A DNA stretch of 64,000 nucleotides from an uncultured Flavobacteriales bacterium (GCA_943787725.1 CALSNM010000015.1:1-64000); one strand, 5' to 3'; positions 36,917-46,621 are shown, counted from the stretch's first letter. Notes: generated from the letters alone by a model not told the origin. Translations and numbers: made by a program.

Positions 36917-38585
36917 TATCGTTATGAAATTTAACTACATAGACGGAGGAGAACAGAAACTTCTTGAAATATTTAAGTCTGAAAATTTTGATGAATCCAG
37001 TACTTGGAAAAAATATACTTATGATTGGGCACTATACTATCATTTATCTCCTTTAAGAAAGAACCTTCTCAGTTGGATAGATACATCAAATAAAAAGGAT
37101 CTTAATATTTTAGAACTTGGTGCTGGATGTGGAGCGATTACTTCTGGTTTGTGTAAACTAAAAAATATATCAAGTCATATTGCTATAGAAGGGTCTGCTG
37201 CAAGAGCTAATTTAATAAAAGAGAGATGCTCTAAATATTCGCATTTAGAGGTTGTTAATTCTAACTTTGAAGATTATCGTACAGATGAAAAATTTGATTA
37301 TGTTTTTATTATTGGGGTTTTAGAATATTCAGGTAAATATATCAAAGATGATAATCCTTATCAAAAGTTTTTGGACCATGCATCTTCATTTCTTAAAGAT
37401 GATGGGATTCTTGTGCTTGCTATCGAAAATCAGTTAGGACACAAATATTTAGCCGGATATAATGAAGATCATCATGGAAAACCTTACGTTGGTTTATCAG
37501 GTTATCCTGAAAATACTGGAATTGAGACTTTTGACAAGAACACTCTCAATAAGATGCTTTTCAAATCAGGTTTGATTCATAATAAATATTATTATCCTTT
37601 TCCTGATTATAAATTACCTAAAGTTATACTCTCTGAAACTGCATTCAAAACACCTGGATTTAAAGCATTAGATATTCTAGATTTCCCAACATCTGATCAG
37701 TCAAGCTTAGGTGTGAAACCTAATTTTAACGAAAAAAAATGTTTAGAAATACTTGAAAATGTTACCGAAATTGGGCCTTTTATGAATTCATTTCTAGTAT
37801 TCTCAAGTAAACAAGAAATAGATTCTAGTAATGAATTTATTGCAGCAAAGTTTAACACAGAAAGAGCAAGTGAATTTCAAACATCCAAGTTTTTCCGCAG
37901 AAACATAGATTCGATTGAAGTGCAAAGTTTTGGTAGGGAAAATTTAATAGAACCATACTATAGGAATCATAAAAATTTATTTTCACTTTTAGTTGATTCT
38001 TATTTAGAGAATAATTCAGATTTTAATGAGCATTTTCAATTATGGTTGAATATTGTTGATAAGGTAACTGTATCTAATCCAAAAGAAAATGGTTTTGAAT
38101 CATTTTGTGCTGGCAATCTAAAGAGGCTCATTTATAAAAACGAGAAAGACTGGGTGCCTTCAAAATATTTGGATTTAATTCCCAATAATATTTTAGTCGA
38201 TGATAAAGATAATAGCACAAAGATAATAGATCAGGAATGGGATATAGATGCTGGTTATATTCCAAAAAAACTCATACTTGACAGAGGTGTTTTTTACCTG
38301 TTAAATAATATTAGCAAGTATAAAGATATTGATTTTAAAGTTGATGATAAATGGAATGTCCCTTCAGGTTTAACTTGTGACGAAGATCAGTTTCAGGATT
38401 TTAATTTATTTGAAAATTGGTTTCAGAATCATGTTAAACATAATGGAAGTTTAATAGAAAATGACAAAAATGATATTGAAATAAAGGAAAAATTGACCAT
38501 TAAACATAGGTTGGCAATGAAACTTGCAAAAGTTGCAGCTAGATCGAAAATTTTAAGGAAAATGGCCGAATACATTACGAAATAA
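36909..38585 (+). CDS. Methyltransferase-kinase-like two-domain protein, WbdD-type chain terminator candidate
   Basis: A 558-residue protein. Residues 65-220 form a SAM methyltransferase (ILELGAGCG at 67-75; FDYVFIIGVLEYSG). The C-terminal half has the spacing of a kinase catalytic loop: D422-LIPN-N427, then D441 in KIIDQEW, 14 residues after N427, as in the HRD/N and DFG motifs. FIAAKFNTERASEFQ (near 314-328) could supply the N-lobe lysine. The C-terminus is a basic amphipathic helix. WbdD of E. coli O9a combines methyltransferase and kinase in this order and stops polymer growth. Here the assignment is inferred. An alternative ATG lies at 36924. Confidence 0.7.
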   Translation: MYNIVMKFNYIDGGEQKLLEIFKSENFDESSTWKKYTYDWALYYHLSPLRKNLLSWIDTSNKKDLNILELGAGCGAITSGLCKLKNISSHIAIEGSAARANLIKERCSKYSHLEVVNSNFEDYRTDEKFDYVFIIGVLEYSGKYIKDDNPYQKFLDHASSFLKDDGILVLAIENQLGHKYLAGYNEDHHGKPYVGLSGYPENTGIETFDKNTLNKMLFKSGLIHNKYYYPFPDYKLPKVILSETAFKTPGFKALDILDFPTSDQSSLGVKPNFNEKKCLEILENVTEIGPFMNSFLVFSSKQEIDSSNEFIAAKFNTERASEFQTSKFFRRNIDSIEVQSFGRENLIEPYYRNHKNLFSLLVDSYLENNSDFNEHFQLWLNIVDKVTVSNPKENGFESFCAGNLKRLIYKNEKDWVPSKYLDLIPNNILVDDKDNSTKIIDQEWDIDAGYIPKKLILDRGVFYLLNNISKYKDIDFKVDDKWNVPSGLTCDEDQFQDFNLFENWFQNHVKHNGSLIENDKNDIEIKEKLTIKHRLAMKLAKVAARSKILRKMAEYITK

Positions 38586-39352
38586 TGGAAGAAGTTTGTG
38601 TTGTAATTCCCTGTTACAAGAAAACCTTGAGTTTAAACGAAGAGAAAGCTATATTGCGTTGTCTAAAAATTTTCAGTAATTATAAAATTGTTTTCGTAAG
38701 CCCTAGGGACCTTGTTTTGAATAACAATTTCAAATCTATAAAAAGTTATTACTTTGATAAATTTTATTTTAATGACATTCCAGGTTACAACAAATTGATG
38801 CTCTCAAAAGAGTTTTACTTAAAATTTAATGATTTTAAGTACATCTTAATTTTTCAATTGGATGCCTGGGTGTTTAGAGATGAATTGTCGGATTGGTGTA
38901 ATAAGGGATATGATTATATTGGTTCTCCTTGGGTCGATGCAACAAATGATAGAATAAAACTAAAGACGGGTAATGGAGGTTTTTCGCTAAGAAATGTTCA
39001 GGCTCATATCGATACTCTGAATACTTTTAGAATCATGCAATCTAGGAAAGACATAATACAAAAAGAATTATTTAAAAGTGCTAATAATTGGCTTAAACTC
39101 TTTGGTGTCAAAAATAACTCAAAGTATTTTATTGATAACTTTAGTGAAAATGAAGACTATTTCTGGAGTCATTTCGCGCCACAAATTAATTCTAAATTTA
39201 GGGTTTCATCGCCTAAAGATGCTCTTAAGTTTTCTTTTGAAAAAGAACCCAGCTTGCTTTTTAAGATAAATAATAATGTGCTACCTTTTGGTTGTCATGC
39301 TTGGGAAAAATATGAACCTGAATTTTGGAAAAAACACATAAATCATGACTGA
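38585..39352 (+). CDS. DUF5672-family protein, probable glycosyltransferase
   Basis: A 255-residue protein with an N-terminal VVIPCYKKTLSLNEE strand and the conserved region YKIVFVSPRDL ... YILIFQLDAWVFRDELSDWC ... YIGSPWVD ... GNGGFSLRN. This is the DUF5672 pattern, common in bacterial surface-glycan loci. The DxW and GNGGFSLR elements suggest a GT-A-like transferase, but activity is not established for the family. It overlaps its neighbours by one and eight bases. Confidence 0.85.
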   Translation: MEEVCVVIPCYKKTLSLNEEKAILRCLKIFSNYKIVFVSPRDLVLNNNFKSIKSYYFDKFYFNDIPGYNKLMLSKEFYLKFNDFKYILIFQLDAWVFRDELSDWCNKGYDYIGSPWVDATNDRIKLKTGNGGFSLRNVQAHIDTLNTFRIMQSRKDIIQKELFKSANNWLKLFGVKNNSKYFIDNFSENEDYFWSHFAPQINSKFRVSSPKDALKFSFEKEPSLLFKINNNVLPFGCHAWEKYEPEFWKKHINHD

Positions 39353-40352
39353 AAATTGGCCTAAAATATCAATTATAACCCCAAGCTATAATCAGGGTGA
39401 TTTTTTGGAAGAAACCATCTTGTCAGTAATAACTCAGGGATACCCTAATCTAGAATATGTTGTAATCGACGGTGGGAGCAATGATAATTCAATAGAAATT
39501 ATAAAGAAATATGAAGAAAAATTAACTTATTGGGTTTCTGAAAAAGATAATGGTCAAAGTAGTGCAATTAATAAAGGGTTTAAAAAGCTGACAGGAGACA
39601 TATTCAATTGGTTAAATAGCGATGATTTTTTGGAAAAAGGTTCTTTATTCGAAATAGCCAAACAATTTATAAATAATACAAAACTAGACGTTGCAGCATT
39701 TGATTTTAATGAGGTGAATGAAAATTCAGAATTTACTGCATACAAAAAAGGGACTGAAATATTAACTCCGATTGAAAAAAGCATTGGACATATAAGACCG
39801 TTAATTCAACCGGCAACATTTTTTAAAATGGATAAAATTAGATCTATTTTTCCTTTGCAAGAATCTCTGCACTATACTATGGATTTTGAGATGTGGGCCA
39901 GATTTATCCTCAAATATCAAAACTTTACTTTTATAAAGCTTGATGATCCCATTGTTAATTTTAGAATTCATAATTCCTCCAAAACCAATCAGCACTTTAG
40001 TTCGGATTTACCAACTGATACCTCAAATAAATTTCTTCAAGAGATTAATTCTTTTTTTTGGAATCTTTCAAATAATAAATATACGAAAAGAACAATTAAA
40101 AGCTTCACTCCTGAACTTAAGGAGAATTTAGATTACAAAGAATATCACAAAAATAAATCAAGCAAATTAATGATCGCTCATTTCATGGAAAGAACAGGCG
40201 ATTTATTGTACGCAACATACAATTTGGAAAATATGAAATTTTCAAAACGTTTGTTCATAAGTTCATTTATAACTGCCCCCAGTTTTGACTTTAAAAAAAT
40301 ATTAAAATTAATAAAGGCAATTTTTTATAGAATAATAATAAGAATAAAATGA
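39345..40352 (+). CDS. GT2-family glycosyltransferase
   Basis: Inverting GT-A glycosyltransferase of 335 residues. The donor-binding start ISIITPSYNQGDFLEETILSV, the DGGSNDNS motif and the metal-binding WLNSDDFL are all present. The C-terminal region after about residue 220 is less conserved and may contact the membrane through a basic helix near the end. It probably adds one residue of the repeat unit. It overlaps the next gene by 4 bases (ATGA). Confidence 0.92.
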   Translation: MTENWPKISIITPSYNQGDFLEETILSVITQGYPNLEYVVIDGGSNDNSIEIIKKYEEKLTYWVSEKDNGQSSAINKGFKKLTGDIFNWLNSDDFLEKGSLFEIAKQFINNTKLDVAAFDFNEVNENSEFTAYKKGTEILTPIEKSIGHIRPLIQPATFFKMDKIRSIFPLQESLHYTMDFEMWARFILKYQNFTFIKLDDPIVNFRIHNSSKTNQHFSSDLPTDTSNKFLQEINSFFWNLSNNKYTKRTIKSFTPELKENLDYKEYHKNKSSKLMIAHFMERTGDLLYATYNLENMKFSKRLFISSFITAPSFDFKKILKLIKAIFYRIIIRIK

Positions 40353-41401
40353 ACATTAAACAGATTATAAAAGGTCGGAGGGAAAATAAAGAAAACTTAA
40401 AACACCTCCTGGAAAATTTATATACAATCTCTGCAAAAAGTAAAACCATTGTTATTTGTCTCGACAGTACGGATAGATCTTATTTAGGATGTGTTAAGGT
40501 AACGCACAGATTATTTCCAAATAACACATTACTAATCCCATCTTATTATTCAAATGTTTTACTTTCTTCGGATCAGAAGTTAAAATTCTGTAATGAATTA
40601 ATTAATCTTAATTTGGATCAAATCATAATTAGTGGTCATCCAGAAAGCTTGAACTTCATCGTAGATTATTGCTATAATAAAATTAAATTAAAAACTGTTT
40701 TCTATGGCGCTCTTAGTGAATTAATAGTTAAACAAAATGATGTTCAGTTTTCTAAAATCATGGAATATTTAAAAGATGGTAAATTGGTTTCAATAGGATA
40801 CAATAAAGCGGGTTTAGCAGAATGGATGAATAATTTATTTGGCTTCAATACTTATTTTATACAACTATTTTCAAACATTAAAGCTATAAAGCCTAATAAC
40901 AACCCAATTAAAAAAATCGGTGTTTTAGGAGCGCCGAACTTTAATAAAAATGTTGTCAATGCTATTGCTGCCTCTTTATCAATAGAGGATACTGAGATTC
41001 ATACTTTTTCGAAGGTTGGTTTTTTGAAAGGTTCATTTGAAAATCGAATAATAAGTTATGATATTTTAACAGATCAAGAATTTGAAGATTTGAGGAATGA
41101 TATGGATTTAAATATTCACATATCATTTTCTGAAGGCAGCGGAGGACAAATTTTTATAGACTCATTAGCTTCCGGAATACCCTGCATTACAAGTTTAAAT
41201 AATGATTATTTAGTTGGAAATGAATACTTATCTGATCTTTTAGTTATTGATCAGTATGATAATCCTGAAATTATAAAAAACTCTATCTTAAACGTTTTAA
41301 ATGAGGATAAATTAAGACTTAGAAATGAAGTATTAGATCATGTAAGTTTCAAAAACAAGGAGGGAAATCGATTATTAGATGCTTTTATTAATTCGCATTA
41401 A
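40349..41401 (+). CDS. GT-B-fold glycosyltransferase-like protein
   Basis: A 350-residue protein without a strong family signature in its N-terminal half. The C-terminal half has GT4-like features: KKIGVLGAPNFNKNVVNAIAA, then LNIHISFSEGSGGQIFIDSLASGIPCITS, where the acidic residue and following helix resemble the donor-binding site. It is the last gene of the tight run from wzm onward; a 161-base gap follows. It is likely a glycosyltransferase of the locus. Confidence 0.65.
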   Translation: MNIKQIIKGRRENKENLKHLLENLYTISAKSKTIVICLDSTDRSYLGCVKVTHRLFPNNTLLIPSYYSNVLLSSDQKLKFCNELINLNLDQIIISGHPESLNFIVDYCYNKIKLKTVFYGALSELIVKQNDVQFSKIMEYLKDGKLVSIGYNKAGLAEWMNNLFGFNTYFIQLFSNIKAIKPNNNPIKKIGVLGAPNFNKNVVNAIAASLSIEDTEIHTFSKVGFLKGSFENRIISYDILTDQEFEDLRNDMDLNIHISFSEGSGGQIFIDSLASGIPCITSLNNDYLVGNEYLSDLLVIDQYDNPEIIKNSILNVLNEDKLRLRNEVLDHVSFKNKEGNRLLDAFINSH

Positions 41402-41481
41402 ATTTTTTGTTATTCGCTATACATAGCATTAAATCCAATTTTCATTATTATTGTAATCAGATTTGCAGTTAAATTGCTCAC

Positions 41482-41517
41482 TAATTCGAAAAAAAATTTT
41501 ACTTTTCAATCGAATTA
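41482..41517 (+). terminator. Hairpin in the gap before the nucleotidyltransferase gene
   Basis: TAATTCGA (41482-41489) and TCGAATTA (41510-41517) are perfectly complementary with a 20-base AT-rich loop. No T run follows directly, so it may be a partial terminator or a processing site between two parts of the locus. Confidence 0.3.
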
Positions 41518-41562
41518 AATGTTTTAATCAGTTTTGGGTTTAAAGTTGTCTAAATAAAAAAA

Positions 41563-42261
41563 ATGAAAGTAGTTATACTAGCAGGAGGGTTAGGGTCAAG
41601 GTTAAAACCTTTCACCGAAGTAATACCAAAACCTCTATTGCCAATAGGTGAAAAATCTGTCTTGGAAATTCAGATTGAAAATTTAAAAAAACACGGTTTT
41701 ACAGATGTTTATTTAGCAACTAACTATAAAAGTGAATATGTTTCAAATTTTTTTGGAAATGGGGATCGATACGGTGTTAATTTGGAGATAAGTAAGGAAG
41801 TTAATCCTTTGGGTACAGCTGGGCCTTTAACCCTTTTAAAGGATAAACTTGATGAACCTTTTTTGGTGATGAATGGTGATATACTCTCCTTACTCAATTT
41901 TAAAGATTTGTATGATTTTGCGTGTAATCAAGAAAGTATTTTAACTATAACAATTAAAAAGATTATTACCCCTTATGCATTTGGTAATATATTTTTCGAT
42001 GGTGACTTTGTTACAGGGATCGAAGAAAAGCCGGATATTATTAACTTTGCTTTATCCGGTATTTATGTTATGAAGCCAGAAGTGTTTGAGTTTATACCCG
42101 ATAATACTTACTTTGGAATGGATTCATTAATAAAAACGTTAATCACTAAAGATCTTCCGGTTTCTAAATTTGAAATTAAGGATTATTGGTTAGACATTGG
42201 AAGAATTGAGGATTATCAAAAGGCGCAAGAAGTTTACGAAACACATTTTAAAGATCATTAA
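41563..42261 (+). CDS. Sugar-1-phosphate nucleotidyltransferase
   Basis: GT-A-like nucleotidyltransferase of 232 residues with the signature ILAGGLGSRLKPFTEVIPKPLLPIG and a metal/sugar site at VMNGDIL. The size and sequence are like HddC/ManC-type or PtmE-type enzymes without CBS domains. The adjacent LegB-like dehydratase suggests that it may make the NDP-sugar that this dehydratase uses, for example a GDP-hexosamine. This is inference. Confidence 0.88.
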   Translation: MKVVILAGGLGSRLKPFTEVIPKPLLPIGEKSVLEIQIENLKKHGFTDVYLATNYKSEYVSNFFGNGDRYGVNLEISKEVNPLGTAGPLTLLKDKLDEPFLVMNGDILSLLNFKDLYDFACNQESILTITIKKIITPYAFGNIFFDGDFVTGIEEKPDIINFALSGIYVMKPEVFEFIPDNTYFGMDSLIKTLITKDLPVSKFEIKDYWLDIGRIEDYQKAQEVYETHFKDH

Positions 42262-43236
42262 GTGGAAAATATACTAATTACTGGCTCTGCAGGATTTATA
42301 GGGTCTCACCTCACAGAAAAGCTTGTAGAGGAAGGAAATAAGGTTAAGGTTCTTGTAAACTATAACTCAAGAAATAATTGGGGATGGTTAGAAAATAATC
42401 CTGTTTTAAAAGATGTTGAAATTATTAGTGGAAACATAAGAGATTTTGATTTAGTCAATAATGCTACAAAGGACTGTGATACTGTTTTTCATTTAGCAGC
42501 ATTGATAGGTATCCCTTATTCATATATTTCCCCTTCAGCATATATAAAAACAAATATTGAAGGCACGTATAATGTTCTGGAATCTGCTAGGAAAAATAAT
42601 TTATCTAACGTAATAATTACCTCTACAAGTGAGACATATGGTTCAGCTCAATATGTTCCAATTTGTGAAAATCATCCCTTAGTTGGGCAATCTCCTTATT
42701 CTGCTTCAAAGATAGCAGCGGATCAACTTGCTATAAGCTACAATAAATCCTTTAATTTACCTGTTAAAATCGTTAGACCTTTTAATACCTATGGACCAAG
42801 GCAGTCAGAAAGAGCAATAATTCCAACGATAATCTCACAAATATTAAACAACAAAAAAGAGATTACTTTGGGAAATACCACTCCGACTAGAGACTTTACT
42901 TTTGTAAAGGACACGGTTAAGGGGTTTATTGAAATATCCAAGAAGCACTCGCTGAATGGAGAAGTGACGAACATTGGTATGAAAGAAGAAATTTCGGTTC
43001 TTCATTTAGTAAAACTGATTGCAAATTTAATGGGAGCTGAGATTGAAATTAAAGCTGAAGATAAAAGAATAAGACCCGATAATAGTGAGGTTCAAAGATT
43101 ATTTTGTGATAACTCTAAAATTATAGCTAACACTAAATGGTCCCCGGATTACACTATTAAGACGGGACTCATTGAGACTATTAATTGGGCTCGAGAAAAT
43201 GAGAAATTGTTTAAACCAAACATATACAATGTATAA
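42262..43236 (+). CDS. LegB-like NDP-sugar 4,6-dehydratase
   Basis: Extended SDR enzyme of 324 residues starting at GTG directly after the preceding stop. It has the NAD motif ITGSAGFIGSHL, STSETYGSA, the active-site pair YSASK and FNTYGPRQSERA. The stretch VNYNSRNNWGWLENNP matches the LegB subgroup, which makes 4-keto-6-deoxy-GlcNAc for legionaminic acid. No legC, legG, legH or legI partners are seen, so the product may enter another path, such as a 6-deoxy or 4-amino sugar. Confidence 0.85.
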   Translation: MENILITGSAGFIGSHLTEKLVEEGNKVKVLVNYNSRNNWGWLENNPVLKDVEIISGNIRDFDLVNNATKDCDTVFHLAALIGIPYSYISPSAYIKTNIEGTYNVLESARKNNLSNVIITSTSETYGSAQYVPICENHPLVGQSPYSASKIAADQLAISYNKSFNLPVKIVRPFNTYGPRQSERAIIPTIISQILNNKKEITLGNTTPTRDFTFVKDTVKGFIEISKKHSLNGEVTNIGMKEEISVLHLVKLIANLMGAEIEIKAEDKRIRPDNSEVQRLFCDNSKIIANTKWSPDYTIKTGLIETINWARENEKLFKPNIYNV

Positions 43237-43391
43237 TTTATTTATTTTGAATAGTGATATTGGAATTGTTAATGATTTTTGATAATGTATTAATAAATTA
43301 GGCTATACATATTTTAAAGGCTAGTCGAAAAATGTTTGTTTTCAAAACTAATGATTAGATTCCTATTGAAATGATTCCATTTTATCAAAAT

Positions 43392-43426
43392 AAAGAATTT
43401 TTATATCTGAGATAAAGATTCTTTTT
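43392..43426 (+). terminator. Terminator-like hairpin after the LegB-like gene
   Basis: AAAGAAT (43392-43398) pairs with ATTCTTT (43418-43424), followed by further T. An inner TATC/GATA pair extends the structure. It lies in the 267-base gap before the next methyltransferase gene; no other feature is seen in that gap. Confidence 0.45.
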
Positions 43427-43503
43427 ATGTTATTATTGGGAGCCGAGCTAAATCTGGATTTAATGGTAACAGAAAATTTTAACTTTTTAAAAAAAACTTT
43501 ACA

Positions 43504-44271
43504 GTGAAAAAAATTCTAAGTAAAATTTTCTGGTATTCAATTTCCTCAAAAGAAAAAGTAGAAAAGTATCAACAAATTATACGAGATGAAGAATGGGAGC
43601 AAATCAAGGATTACATTCCAAAAAACTCGAAATTTATTGATGTTGGCTGTGGAGCAGGATATTCCTTGATGAGAGCTACAATAGACTTAAATTGCGAGGT
43701 AGAAGGAATTGATGCGGATCCTGGTGCTCATGGAGTAGGTAGGTTCGTTAAAAAAATAGTTGATCCCATTTCTATTAAGCAGGGTTTTGCTGAAAAGCTT
43801 CCATATGAAGATGCAACATTTGATGTAGTTTATTCTTCGCATGTACTAGAGCATGTGGATTCTGAGGATAAGGCTTTGAAGGAAATGTATCGTGTTTTGA
43901 AAGAGAATGGCGTTCTAATAATTGGAATGCCAACGGCTAGTATGGCCTCACTAAATTATCTTTCCCAAGTGGTTTTTACTACTCATATTAAGGTCTATGA
44001 ATTTTTCAGGAATATACTTAGTCCCAACGCATTCAAAAATTTCATTAAAATTTTTCGAATATCTTCCCACAGTTATCCAAGAGCGAATTCAATATGGTAC
44101 GACATTATTCACTACAGAATTAGGAATTGGGAGAGAACTGTTGTTAAGGAGTTTAAAATTAAGCATGTGATTAAACCTTGCTTTTATCCATATCCAGACT
44201 TTCCGCAATTTTTTAAACAATACAAATCAACGTATTTTTCAAGTTCTGTTTTTTTTATTTGTGAAAAGTGA
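43504..44271 (+). CDS. Class I SAM-dependent methyltransferase (Methyltransf_11 type)
   Basis: A 255-residue protein starting at GTG. Motif I is FIDVGCGAGYSLMRA, followed by EGIDADPG, and the post-motif FDVVYSSHVLEHVDSEDKAL is typical of the UbiE/Methyltransf_11 group. The C-terminal part has unique sequence with basic and aromatic residues. It overlaps the following GT4 gene by 4 bases (ATGA). It probably methylates a sugar or the lipid-linked glycan. Confidence 0.87.
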   Translation: MKKILSKIFWYSISSKEKVEKYQQIIRDEEWEQIKDYIPKNSKFIDVGCGAGYSLMRATIDLNCEVEGIDADPGAHGVGRFVKKIVDPISIKQGFAEKLPYEDATFDVVYSSHVLEHVDSEDKALKEMYRVLKENGVLIIGMPTASMASLNYLSQVVFTTHIKVYEFFRNILSPNAFKNFIKIFRISSHSYPRANSIWYDIIHYRIRNWERTVVKEFKIKHVIKPCFYPYPDFPQFFKQYKSTYFSSSVFFICEK

Positions 44272-45413
44272 TGAAAATCTTACATATAATTCCAAGTTTA
44301 AGAAAAGGGGGAGCTGAAAGAATAGTGCTGGATATTTGCAATGAATTAAATAAGGAGCAAAATATTGAAGTACATGTCGTTACCTTTTATAAAGAGAATG
44401 AATATCAATTTTTAACAAAGGATATTCATTGGGAAATTATTCCCTCAAAAGTTATTCCTTCAATCACAAAAAAAGCGATTATTGATACTGCTCTGTTGCA
44501 AGAAAAGGTAGATTTTTTTCAGCCAGATATCATTCATACACATTTATATGAATCTGAAATTATACTCTCTCAAGTAAATATAGGTAAGGCAAAACGCTTC
44601 TCTCATTTCCATGATAATATGATTCAATTGGATAATTCGTTATTGTTTAATGTTTCTTTGAAGAATAAAATCACCAATTTCTATGAACGGAATATTATAG
44701 TAAAAACACTAAAATCTTCCAGTAATAATTTTATCTGTATTTCAAACGATACCTACTTGTATGCTAAGAAAATCTTGCCAAAGAAAAATCTGAATAATAT
44801 ACATCTTCTTATAAACGCGATTGATGTTTCAAGGTTTAAAAATAATAGAATTAGGGAGGGTATAGAGAATAAAATAAGATTGGTAAATATTGGGTCATTT
44901 GTTAAGAAAAAGAATCAGATGTTCCTTGTAGAAATCGCTAATGAATTGAATAGTAAAAATATTGATTTTGAAATTCTTTTATTAGGGGATGGACCATTAC
45001 TTGAAGATGTTAAAGCGTATGCAGAAAAATTGAATTTACATCAACGAATGATATTTAAGGGTAATGTGGAAAAGGTTGAAGATTATCTTAAAGAGTCAGA
45101 TATTTACATACATTCTGCAACTTATGAGCCATTAGGATTGGTTATTTTGGAAGCAATGGCTGCTGGATTACCTTCCGTATCCTTAGATGGAAAAGGGAAT
45201 CGAGATTTAATCGAAGAAGGTAAAAATGGATTTATGATATATGATCAAGACCCTATGCAGTTTGTCCAAAAAATTCTTTGTTTAGCTGAAAATAAAAGTA
45301 AATATGCTGAAATTTCAAACTACGGTGAAGAATACGCTAAACAATATGATATTAAAGAATATGTAAATAAATTGTTATTCCTTTACAAGGATAGTATGTC
45401 TTCTGCAAATTGA
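44268..45413 (+). CDS. GT4-family glycosyltransferase
   Basis: A 381-residue GT-B enzyme. The N-terminus has IIPSLRKGGAERIVLDI, the glycine-rich loop. The C-terminal domain starts with RLVNIGSFVKKKNQ, and the donor site reads SATYEPLGLVILEAMAAGLPSVSLDGKGN with the EX7E pattern (EPLGLVILE). It is coupled to the upstream methyltransferase. Its 3' end overlaps the convergent minus-strand glycosyltransferase by 31 bases. Confidence 0.93.
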   Translation: MMKILHIIPSLRKGGAERIVLDICNELNKEQNIEVHVVTFYKENEYQFLTKDIHWEIIPSKVIPSITKKAIIDTALLQEKVDFFQPDIIHTHLYESEIILSQVNIGKAKRFSHFHDNMIQLDNSLLFNVSLKNKITNFYERNIIVKTLKSSSNNFICISNDTYLYAKKILPKKNLNNIHLLINAIDVSRFKNNRIREGIENKIRLVNIGSFVKKKNQMFLVEIANELNSKNIDFEILLLGDGPLLEDVKAYAEKLNLHQRMIFKGNVEKVEDYLKESDIYIHSATYEPLGLVILEAMAAGLPSVSLDGKGNRDLIEEGKNGFMIYDQDPMQFVQKILCLAENKSKYAEISNYGEEYAKQYDIKEYVNKLLFLYKDSMSSAN

Positions 45414-46621
45414 GTATAATTTTTCTTTGCATTGTATTTTTCCGACCATATCTTATATGCCATTTTTCTTTTATTATTTTTTTCCTCTATCGATAAGTTG
45501 TAAAATAGATTAATGCTTTTGGCAACCATTTCACTTGTAGGATTAGCCTCCAGTAAATATCCATTTTCATGGGATACAATTTCAGAAGTTCCTCCTACGT
45601 TAGTTGCCATAGCCGGTATACTGAATGAGAAGGCTTCCATAATAGATACAGGGATACCCTCTGAAGAACTCAGGTTTAGAAAAAGATCAATTTCATTATC
45701 ATGATAGAATTGGTGCACATCTTCATTACTTAAGAACCCTACCATATTTAAATTTACATTAAGATTTTTAGCTAATTTATTTATTTGATTTTTTAACCCT
45801 CCCTGATGTGGATCATAACCTATATGATACCATATGTATTCAATATCTTGAAGCAGAGCTAGCGATTGAACTAATAAATCAATTCTTTTAACCGGCACTA
45901 TTAATGAACAACTTACTAAAGTGATTCTTTTTTTGTGAATAAATTTCTGGTGCGAAATGACATTGCTCACTCCCAGTCTAGATGACTTCAGTTTTTCAGA
46001 ATTGAAAAAATTATTTTTATAATATTGACAACCCTTTTCGGATATGAAATATAAACTGTCCAAGTATTTAGGAAGTATAGATCTTAGAGGTAAATAGTTA
46101 ATGGCTGATCTTTCAAGATAGATGTCCCAACCATGTCCTCTTGATAAGTATATACCGTTTATTTTATTTTTTAAATGGATAAAAGATAAAGCAAAGTCAT
46201 TAATCCAGTAACTATAAAAAAATAATTTTGTGTTTTCAGTATTAATATTTCCTTTTATAAAGGAATCTATCTTCATTGACAATGAGATGCTATTCGCCAA
46301 TGAATATATGAGTGTTTTTTGAAACCCCGATGAAAATATACGAAAGGGTTTTTTTTTCATTGTTATGAATAATTCTCTCCAATAATATTTATTAAGAAAG
46401 GCATGAAGTATTTTTTTTAGGGTCAATTTTGTGAAAGGAATTTTCACTTCTTTAACATTGGCTGGAACATCTCTTGTTTTTTCATCATTTGAACTTGAAA
46501 GGATGTAAATCGTTTCAAAATTATCCTTTAGCACTTTAATTTCTTCCTCAAGAAATGTTTCCTCTTTTCCAAAAGGATAAGACTGTGTGAACAATAATAA
46601 AGTGTTGGTTTTGTTAATCAT
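45383..46621 (-). CDS. GT4-family glycosyltransferase on the opposite strand
   Basis: A 412-residue GT-B enzyme encoded on the minus strand in the middle of the plus-strand locus. The N-terminus shows LLLFTQSYPFGKEETFLEEE. The donor site reads NLSSSEGIPVSIMEAFSFSIPAMATNVGGTSEI with EX7E (EGIPVSIME). Its opposite orientation means its own promoter; TATATTTA about 15 bases before the ATG differs by one base from the consensus. It may be a later insertion or a separately regulated branch enzyme. Confidence 0.92.
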   Translation of the reverse strand: MINKTNTLLLFTQSYPFGKEETFLEEEIKVLKDNFETIYILSSSNDEKTRDVPANVKEVKIPFTKLTLKKILHAFLNKYYWRELFITMKKKPFRIFSSGFQKTLIYSLANSISLSMKIDSFIKGNINTENTKLFFYSYWINDFALSFIHLKNKINGIYLSRGHGWDIYLERSAINYLPLRSILPKYLDSLYFISEKGCQYYKNNFFNSEKLKSSRLGVSNVISHQKFIHKKRITLVSCSLIVPVKRIDLLVQSLALLQDIEYIWYHIGYDPHQGGLKNQINKLAKNLNVNLNMVGFLSNEDVHQFYHDNEIDLFLNLSSSEGIPVSIMEAFSFSIPAMATNVGGTSEIVSHENGYLLEANPTSEMVAKSINLFYNLSIEEKNNKRKMAYKIWSEKYNAKKNYTQFAEDILSL

